A stretch of 64,000 nt of DNA from Gnetum montanum (taxonomy: Eukaryota; Streptophyta; Gnetopsida; Gnetales; Gnetaceae): assembly GCA_015680685.1 (NCBI GenBank), contig MNCI01004325.1, positions 92,915 to 156,914 on the forward strand. Reading direction: 5' to 3'. The notes below the pieces were generated by a model. The model did no database searches, was not told where the DNA came from, and was given only the letters and a program-made list of their open reading frames with translations. The translations under genes and the position numbers were made by a program. Below, in pieces: positions 56,518-64,000 of this stretch (position 1 is the stretch's first letter; the number at the start of each line of letters is the position of its first letter).

Positions 56518-57210
56518 AAGAAGCCCCAGGAGGTGACGATGGTAACCGCTGAGACGCAGGGGACAAACATCTACTTCAAATATGATGAAGTAGTAGTGAG
56601 CCAGTCCTAATTAGACTAGAGGACCCCAAACTCCTTGGTCAAGAACGTCCAAAAGGAAAGGCTTATGGATCTATTCATGGCCCCGAATTTGAGTGTTTCT
56701 GCCACTGAGATGCTTTCCCTAGTCAACTCCTTTTCTGAGAGGGTGGGCTATGAAACACCGTGGAAATTTCGAGGCCTTAACGGTTTAGCAAAATCTAGCG
56801 ATTCAGGCAAGGAGTCACGAAAGGTGCTGCACAGCAAGTTCCCTTTTCGGTTAAAGGTTTGTCCTACCATGTTGCGTAGCATGGTACAAATAAATTTTAG
56901 AAGACAAAACAAGGTGATGGGTGCATGGCGGCAAGCCTTCAGCTTTTCAAGTTTTCTATGTTTCGAAAATCTTAACTTTTGGCATATTACGCTGCATTAT
57001 GCAACATGGCATACATTCGCATGACACAGCGTAATGTCAGAAGGCAGTCCACCGCAACATCAAAGATGGAAAATATTCAAGACTTTGACGACCCAGAAAA
57101 AATCTTAAGGTTTAGGCAACGATCTGCAGCATGCCATGCATTTCAGCAAGTTTTCTGTTGGCGACCGTTTGGGACGCGACCACAACGAGTGTCCTTGAAC
57201 AGGATTTAGG
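56518..57210 (+). other. unrecognised + strand coding-like stretch
   Basis: It begins after 'aaaattgttgcag'. Open frames at 56635-57024 (129 codons) and 56979-57209 lack known motifs. From about 56930 the DNA is similar to LTR sequence of H near 60060 ('cttcagcttttcaagttttc', 'gcattatgcaacatggc'), so at least the end is LTR-derived rather than coding. Confidence 0.3.
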
Positions 57211-59060
57211 TGCATGCTAGTCTCTGGCAACACCAAGGCCTAGATGCCTCCAAATAAACTTAGTAGTTAATGTGAGTATGTGTGTGTGCTGTTGCGGCAT
57301 GTGGTTGTGTGAAATGTAACAATTGTGTTGTGTGTAAACTACAAATGACTTACTTTAAAGAGATTCAGCCAACTTTGCCAAGTACTGTGAGTTGTTGAAA
57401 ATTTCCTATTTTGTTCAACTGCCTAGTCTACGCGGTCCTTATAATACCTACTTGTAACAAATAAAATTTTGCAAAAACATTTGAGCACAACTCCGCAATC
57501 TACTCCTAATTTTCCCCAGAGAAAGAGATAGTTCCACAAGAAAACTAGAAATAGAGCAAGATTCAATGGAAATAGACAAAAAAGAAAAGAAAGCAGATTT
57601 GTGTGGACCTCAAATATTTAAACAAGGTAAAATGACACGAGTAAACACTTCGCAATAAAGCTATTCCAAATTCAATATCTATGAATTGTTCAAACTTCCA
57701 AGACTCAAACAAGCAATATCTTCAAGACAATCCTACTGTACTACCAAAAATTGCTGCGTAAACTACCATGTACGAGACTCCATTTTGGCTAGACAGTAGA
57801 TGTCAACGATTGCATTTAAACAGAACCTTTAAAAGACTTGACAATTTCTGATTGAAATAACACGGAAAATCACTCTAAAGATAAAAAGAAGCTATTCTGG
57901 TCCCATCAAAATACCAAAGATTTTCTGAACCCTCTCGACTACCAAATTGTTCCACGGCGTGACTACAAACAGAGGCTCTCTTCCAACAATCCAATAGCAG
58001 TTCCCAAACGTTGCACAATAACGAAATTTACTACTAAAATGCTCTTAAGGCTTTTAAACACAAGCGCTTCTATGGCAAAATTTTAATAGAAATTTCTATC
58101 GGGCAACAAGAACAATAAGAGCAATCTAAAAATCCCAAAATTACTTGCCAAGGATGATACTATCTAAACCACTAGCTAAACAATTTAAACAAAATAAAAA
58201 ATAAAAAACATAACTCAAAGGACTATAACAAAGAGGCTGAAATCTTTCCTTTAGCAAGCCATCTTACAAGCAATCTTCTTTACAAATCTTCCAAGACCCC
58301 AAGTGTGATCTCAAAAGTGATGATGATATGAGACCCCAAGTGCTAGCTAGTAGCCTTCCCAAAGTGTCTTCTCCAAAAGTGTGATGTATCAAGTGTCTTT
58401 TTCAAAAGTCCTCCTCCTCCTTGACCCCCCCTTTGAAGCCTTTTTATAGGGTTCAAAGGTGGTTACATATTCAAAAATATCTTACCTAACTTCTCTCCCA
58501 AGTAACTTGTCCAACAAGTTAGGGAGTATTAACTTAGGAAGTTAGGAAGTTAGGAGATATATAAATATTTCTTTTGAAAAATAATTCCAATAGTTCCATA
58601 TAATTGTTTACAATTATAGCTCTAATAGCTTTTCATTTTTACTTGTTTAAAAATTTTTAAGAATATTATTGAAGCCCTTAGTGATTTTATGAACAAGGTG
58701 ATAATATAATATCTACCTTGGTATAAATGTTGATGGTACCTAATCTAAAATAATTTATGTGCACTTGCACCTATATGAAAATGGCTAGAAAAATTTAAAT
58801 CCAAAACATCAGGCCCGAATGTGAAGGCACCAGGCCTGGAACTGCCATCGAATACTTCCGAAATATCCCACCCTTGCCAAAAATCATTATCAACCGCCAC
58901 CGTGGAAGAAGGCTCTGCCGTTGCATCTAGCATCGTTGCTATGTGATGTTTGGTTGTTGGAGGAGAAAGATCTGGAAAAAAATGATGTATTGAACATATG
59001 GCCCTAGACATAGGGTTTTGGTTGCCTAGAACTATTTTGTTTAGACCCAAATTTGCTTAG
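57211..59060 (-). other. LTR-like non-coding sequence, minus orientation
   Basis: A minus-strand TATA box (cctttttatagg at 58439-58450) is followed leftward by a Pol II leader-like region. Repeated 'aagtgtcttctccaaaagtg'-type phrases occur at 58300-58400. Both LTR ends are undefined. A 101-codon minus frame at 58745-59050 has no recognised motif and lies upstream of the TATA. Confidence 0.35.
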
Positions 59061-59875
59061 GGCTTCCTGTGTTTCTTGTGTTCCTATAGATCGTCTTTCA
59101 AATTCCTGTCATTGATTGTAGATTCAAGGGCAAATGTATCATAGATCTGAGCATCAGTGAATAATGGCGTCTAGTGTGGTAGGTTAAGAACGGCCTTGCA
59201 ACGGCCAGAAAAATCTTCACACAGTGCGCACATTACAGAACATAGTGAACATCGTTGAAGGCGGGCAGATCGGTTGCATTTTTATGGAAAAATTTTTAAA
59301 ACTAAAACAGTTTCTGTCTTGAAAGCGGCAACGTCCATGCGAGTTCTTCCTCCACCACCTTTGAATCCACATCCCTGCAAGGTTTTATCACAACGTGCCC
59401 AACAGAGGTGCCGCTGATTTAGGACCAAAGAGAATAGTTGGTTTTGCGTCACAAATAGAAGCCATTACAGGTCGATAAACCTTAGCACTTTCCTGCGTAA
59501 ACTACCAACGCGATTCCTTGTGAAAGAACGGACATTATTCTGGACTATTTTTCCATCGATTACAGCAATTTCATTCATTTTTTTTCACGCGTACAATGGC
59601 TGGAACTGTTCTTTACCATAAAAACATTATTCAAATCTTGCAATGGTGACTTCCATAAGGTTGATTTTAATTTTTCATTGATGCATTCATGAACGGTGTC
59701 GGCTCTTTTTAATCGATAAAGCTTTTCAACTCTTTTTCAACCTTCCCTTCACACAGGAGCATGATAAATTTTCCTTTCCTTGGTATCATTATTTGAAAGT
59801 GGAAACACTATATCTTCATTCAACAAACTTCCACATGAAACCTCTTGTATTAAAATATCAATAGGGCACAACCAT

Positions 59876-59892
59876 CATATATATATATATAT
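59876..59892. repeat. (AT)n microsatellite
   Basis: catatatatatatatat-type run of about eight AT units. Confidence 0.9.
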
Positions 59893-60115
59893 TTTTGAAT
59901 ATCTTCTATGGCTTATTCATATTTTATCACCTTTGATGTTCCATGAAATGGCTAACAGTGCCAACATTTTCTTTCTCGATTAAGGGGGCCTATTACACTA
60001 CATTATGCAACATGGCGTAATAAACCCAGAAGGATTGATCAGAAATGGAGGAAATGCGGCGACAACACTTCAATTTTTTTTAGGTTCTCTATTTTACACT
60101 GAATTATGCTATGAA

Positions 60116-60215
60116 GCATAATCTAGCATGATGCAGCATAATCTAGCAAGATGCAACGTAATCTGGCATGATGCAGCCCAATCTAGAATGATGCAGCGTA
60201 ATCTAGCCTAACACA
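60116..60215 (+). repeat. 20-bp tandem repeat, five copies
   Basis: Exactly five contiguous 20-bp units, consensus gcataatctagcatgatgca, with mostly transition differences, in the U3 of H. Confidence 0.93.
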
Positions 60216-60475
60216 GTGTAATACAAACAATGACAGAGATAACACAATTCAAATATCAACAGTTCACATGCTACAATACACTTTTTAGCGTATTGCAGCA
60301 TAATCTAAAAACAATTTGTCACCAAAAATCCAAACAAGAGTGGTTTACGATGCATTACGCTTCAGAGCATAATACAGCGTGGCACCGCAAGCTTAAAAAA
60401 AAACACATCAAGTCAATGGCATCTTGTAGGTTCAGGACATGCGTCATCTAAACCGTGTTTTTCTCTTGACCCTAA

Positions 60476-60487
60476 CCTTATAAATGC
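60476..60487 (+). promoter_or_regulatory. TATA box of element H LTR
   Basis: ccttataaatgc, about 680 bp before the LTR end. Confidence 0.6.
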
Positions 60488-61169
60488 TCCAGTTGACAAA
60501 GATCAGTGGGGTTGGCAAAACTTTTCTTAGATCGACAAATTTTCTACAGGAGTGATTTTCTTTCATTGGCAATCATTAACAACTTTTGGCAAAGATTGAT
60601 AAGAGAGCAAAAGAGGATCAACAATCGTAAGAACCTCGGAGGTGATTGACAAGAACCTTTGATTAGATATTTTGCTTTGGGTCTAACTTCCTTGTGCCCA
60701 GATTGGCTAGAACAAGGTAGATCGAACTTTTCTTATTTCATCTTTAAATAGCTTTCTTGTTGTTGGCATATGCTTTGTCTAAACTGAAGCCTGCCTGTAA
60801 TCATTAACTTCAACATATTTTGTTCATAAGTTAAATCCTAGATTTTGGGGTTGCACTCTTTATAAATTCGATCTCCAGTGTCTTACCTATATGCATTTTG
60901 CAATCGCTTCAAGTTTATTTACATCATTTTCAATTACCTTCGAGATTAACCATATTATATCTCCGCATAAAAATTTTCACTCTGCCATCCTATCATCACA
61001 AAGGTTTTACTGATTAAGTAAGTCCCTGTCTGATTGACACGACCGTTCAGGGCACCTCGGATTTGTTTTCCTCTAGCACGGTCCTCACACGGATCCAGGG
61101 TTGGAACTGTGTACACAGACTTTTGTTCAGTATTTCCAGCGACCGACGTTTTCCATTGTTACAGTTTTC

Positions 61170-61188
61170 TGGCGCTAGAATGAGGGCC
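61170..61188 (+). other. primer-binding site (tRNA-Asn) of element H
   Basis: tggcgctagaatgagggcc is complementary to the 3' end of plant tRNA-Asn(GUU) (…ccctccttctagcgcca) with one internal mismatch in the first 17 bases. Confidence 0.8.
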
Positions 61189-61416
61189 ATATCAGATCTG
61201 CACTTTACGGGTAGTCTTGTAAGCTATCTGTACCCATCATCAATCGATGAAAATGTAATACCTCCAAGGTTGTTTATGGGATTGTGTGGTGCAGATCAAT
61301 CACTTCGACGATTCCTTTGGAATCCCATAAGATAGAAAGCCCCAATTATTATCTTAGTTTGCCTTTGCCCTTGCGATCTTTATCCTTATCATTATTACTT
61401 CCGAATCGCATAGAAA

Positions 61417-64000
61417 ATGGTTACATCAACCACAGCTGTTGACATTACCAACCTCGAGAACCCTTGAACTCTGCAAGTTACGCCTCCTATGGTTGAGCCG
61501 CCAACTAGTCTGGTGTGACCACGCCGCTCCCTCAAGCTTCAAAACAAAGAGCCTAAGGGACACGCTCAGCGCAGAGAACACTAAAATTTCCTCTATGCTA
61601 AACTAGCAGCAAACCTGCCCATGTATTCGCAAGAATTCGAAGAAAAACGAGAATACGAGTTCATATACTGCAACGGGAAGGAATTTATTCCTTCACCTAA
61701 TGCCACTATGCCCCTAACAGATCAACAAAAGTAGATCCTAGATCAAATGCTGATGGCTAAGACGTCGCCAGAACAACTGGAGGAGTCTAGATCATGACGG
61801 GCAAGATGATCTAGACTCCCACTCTGAAGGAGGCGGTCATACTGATTTCGCCATGGCCCCTTCCTTCACAACATCTCGCATAAATCCGTTGTTCATGGTT
61901 ACCACGCCCTTGACATTATCTAATACCAACCGAGTCCCACACTCACCACATCTACATTTTCTCTCTCCAACTATCTTCCCGGGTGACGGTCCATTACAAA
62001 TCATTCCTCAGCAGGTGCAATTACCTAATCCATCTCATCGTGCACCTATGCCTATGTCACCACATGTGCACGCGATACCTACATCGTAATTACCTACAAC
62101 ACCCACCTTCATCCCAACCCACATGATAGGCTGCCACTACAGCATGGTGGGTTCCAAACATGCCTCTCATTGTGCATCCTACGGAAATGCCCCATCATCC
62201 CCATCATCCCCATCATCAAAGCCAGGTCCCGTGAGTGCTAAACCCAGTTGCAAGATCGCTGTTTGTGCCCCTGATTATACAAACAGCATATCCAATAGTG
62301 CAACCGACAATGGTCGCCCCATCCGCACCAACTACCAAATGGTGGATGCCATAAGCGGCACCGCTTGTAGGGACCATCCCGATAGCATCGATCATCGGCC
62401 AAGCTACCACCTCCATTGCGCCACCTGGTGTGGCTCCTCCTGCCATTACACAAATTACCTCATCATCTATGGGTCTGGACCAAGCCTTCCAGCTCATTTA
62501 GACCCTTACAGAAGAGGTCAAGAGTCTCAAGGTTGCTGGTTCTTACATGGTACAAGTCATGGATTTGTACCATGACAATCCTATTAGTCCAGCAGTCCCT
62601 GTCCTGTCATTGCCACCTGGAATGCCCCTTCCCCATTTCACAAAATACAATGGGGAAGGTGATCCCAATGCCCACCTAGTCACTTTTAGGTTAGATTCCT
62701 TACTATTGCAACAATGGCCACATACTATCATCCATGTATTTGCTATGTCCTTAACAGGTAAAGCTCTGGATTGGTATCAAGCACTCCCACGTGCTTCCAT
62801 CTCAACTTTGGAGGAGCTGTTAACTCAGTTTGTGACCCGTTTCAAGTACAACTTGAAGTTGAAAGTCATGCTGGACCAGCTCATGGGAGCCAAGCAAGAC
62901 CCACTCAAGTTGGTCTAAAGGTTTACATAGCGGTGGAGCGCCACCTTGAATGAAATCCGTGAACCCATCATGGAGGCCCATCTACTGGTAATCTTCAAAG
63001 GGGGAGTTAACGACTTTATCAAGTCTAAGCTATACTACCTTGCTCCCTGCTCCCTTAGCCAAGCCTTTGGTCATACTAAGAGCATCCAATACATGATGAA
63101 GGCTAGCAAAGATTTGGCATATGTGGTCTACAAAAATGCCCACAGCAAGGGCAAGGATAAAGGCAAAGCTACAACAACGACAGTAGCGATGGTTGCCGAG
63201 GGGGCCAAGAAGAAAAATAACAACAACAAGAAAACATCTGCCGAGCCTGTCGAACCGACAACTAGCTCAAGTGGCACCAATCAAGAAGCTCCTTACGCCC
63301 CCGAACCACCTCCACAGCCGAGACCTAAATTTGAGCATAAGGAACGCTCAAATTAGGCGACCTTATCTATGAACCCTTCAGAACTTTTGAAGCAATTATT
63401 GGGAATCGACCATATCTGACACAAGGTGTTGTCCGAGGAGGCTCTGAAACGTCACAGGTGCCATTGCGAGTTACTCAAGAACCCCTCCTTAGCCCAACCT
63501 AATGAACTACCAGTTCCCAAGAACTTTAGGCTGGACCAATTTTGTGACTACCATCAATTGTGTGGTTATGACACGGATTACGGCTGGGTGTTGAAAGATG
63601 ACCTTCAACGTATGATTGATCAAGGTGACCTGATCTTAGATAGCAGTAGTCCGACATGCCCAGAAAACCAAGCCATGCATGTGTACTGAGACCCGTTAAA
63701 TGCAAATAACGTAGGGTACACTATCAACGTGGTCGGTGCAAAGGGCGATAGTCAGGCACAGCCAAAGCAACCCTTTGTGTTGCGAATGCACCCTCGCCTG
63801 CCCCAAACGACGGGTCCATTAGCATCGACGAGTGGTGGTCCACGGCAACCTTTTATCCTTTGAGCCCCTTCTCAGACCACTATTCGACAACTTGCTATTT
63901 GTAAATCCATGGCCCAGCCCGCACCTACTCCTAAGGCACCCTTTGTCATTAGGGTGCCAAAACCATCAACTAGCCCTCTTATGCAGGGGCAAATCTCCAA
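61417..64000 (+). pseudogene. gag: Tat-type gag and gag-PR linker of element H
   Basis: A candidate start at 61417 (MVTSTTAVDITN) is soon interrupted. A Pro/Thr-rich N-terminal region runs to 62540. The capsid core is open at 62547-62918 ('PLPHFTKYNGEGDPNAHL', 'SLTGKALDWYQALP', 'FVTRFKYNLKLKVMLDQLMG') and continues after a stop to 63356 with a Lys-rich tract ('AEGAKKKNNNNKK'). 63426-63689 holds the linker typical of Tat elements ('LDQFCDYHQLCGYDTDYG', 'LKDDLQRMIDQGDL'), and the same frame continues past one stop toward the window end. Only a handful of stops and shifts are present, so this is the youngest-looking coding region here. Confidence 0.85.

Larger units (their letters stand above)
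59061..61163 (+). repeat. 5' LTR of element H (left edge uncertain)
   Basis: The right end ...cattgttaca lies six bases before the primer-binding site. The U3 contains five 20-bp tandem copies (60116-60215) and further 'gcattacgc/gcataat' words (60000-60370). TATA box ccttataaatgc lies at 60476-60487. The left boundary is set arbitrarily at the end of the preceding block. Confidence 0.5.
59061..64000 (+). mobile_element. element H: 5' part of a second Tat-type element
   Basis: An LTR (left edge not determined, right edge about 61163), a tRNA-Asn primer-binding site and a Tat-style gag are in + orientation. The element continues past the window end. It is a different family from G: another LTR sequence and better preserved reading frames. 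Confidence 0.7.

Noticed and set aside
58745-59050. 101-codon minus frame as a host gene
   Set aside because: No recognised motif, no homologue elsewhere in the window, lies in LTR-like sequence; left unassigned.
62238-62497. Minus-strand frames of 93 and 71 codons in H gag
   Set aside because: Shadows of the Pro/Thr-rich + strand gag N-terminal region.

Overview
The window is a retrotransposon graveyard from a nuclear plant genome, most likely a large-genome seed plant. A gymnosperm would fit, but the sequence alone does not prove it. It is AT-rich. Almost every coding trace is broken by stops and frameshifts, and many lesions look like CpG/CpHpG transition decay. No intact host gene, rRNA, tRNA gene or CRISPR is visible. 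Domain edges below are read by eye and are approximate unless LTR ends or target-site duplications (TSDs) are stated.

Layout. 1-2200: a diverged satellite-like array of ~190-bp monomers. 2200-6110: low-complexity and unassigned sequence with a 29-bp tandem repeat and a second patch of short repeats. 6111-12137: element A (+), a complete but pol-less Athila-like Ty3/gypsy element with a perfect 5-bp TSD. 12143-16150: unassigned AT-rich sequence. 16150-17515: 3' fragment of a LINE (B). 17516-26659: element C (-), an Athila-like element with a one-mismatch TSD, pol remains, an extra ORF downstream of pol and a rearranged 5' side. 27240-27970: tRNA-derived SINE units. 27940-32619: decayed LINE (D) with ORF1 and ORF2, ending at a 225-N assembly gap. 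32863-44757: element E (-), an Athila-like element with recognisable gag, PR, RT, RNase H, IN and the same extra ORF. 44758-47708: 5' half of element F (+), Athila-like, with the best preserved primer-binding site. 47709-54020: element G (-), a Tat-lineage element with a second (archaeal-type) RNase H. 54660-57200: a + strand multi-exon-like relic containing a recognisable plant FCP1-homology (HAD phosphatase-like) exon. 57200-59060: LTR-like non-coding sequence. ~59100-64000: 5' part of element H (+), a second Tat-type element whose gag runs off the window.

How the parts relate. A, C, E and F share the U5 end and the gag plan, but their U3 sequences are built from different repeat vocabularies. 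In both C and E a copy of the element's own U3 vocabulary plus a TATA box recurs inside the element, just upstream of the extra ORF (ORF3). This suggests an internal promoter that tracks its LTR. ORF3 is conserved between C and E, has coiled-coil character and sits in the env position. These two points, the two-cluster motif array in G, and the FCP1-like exon beside G are the most interesting signals. F appears to have inserted near the 5' end of E, and G into F, so the right half of the window looks nested.
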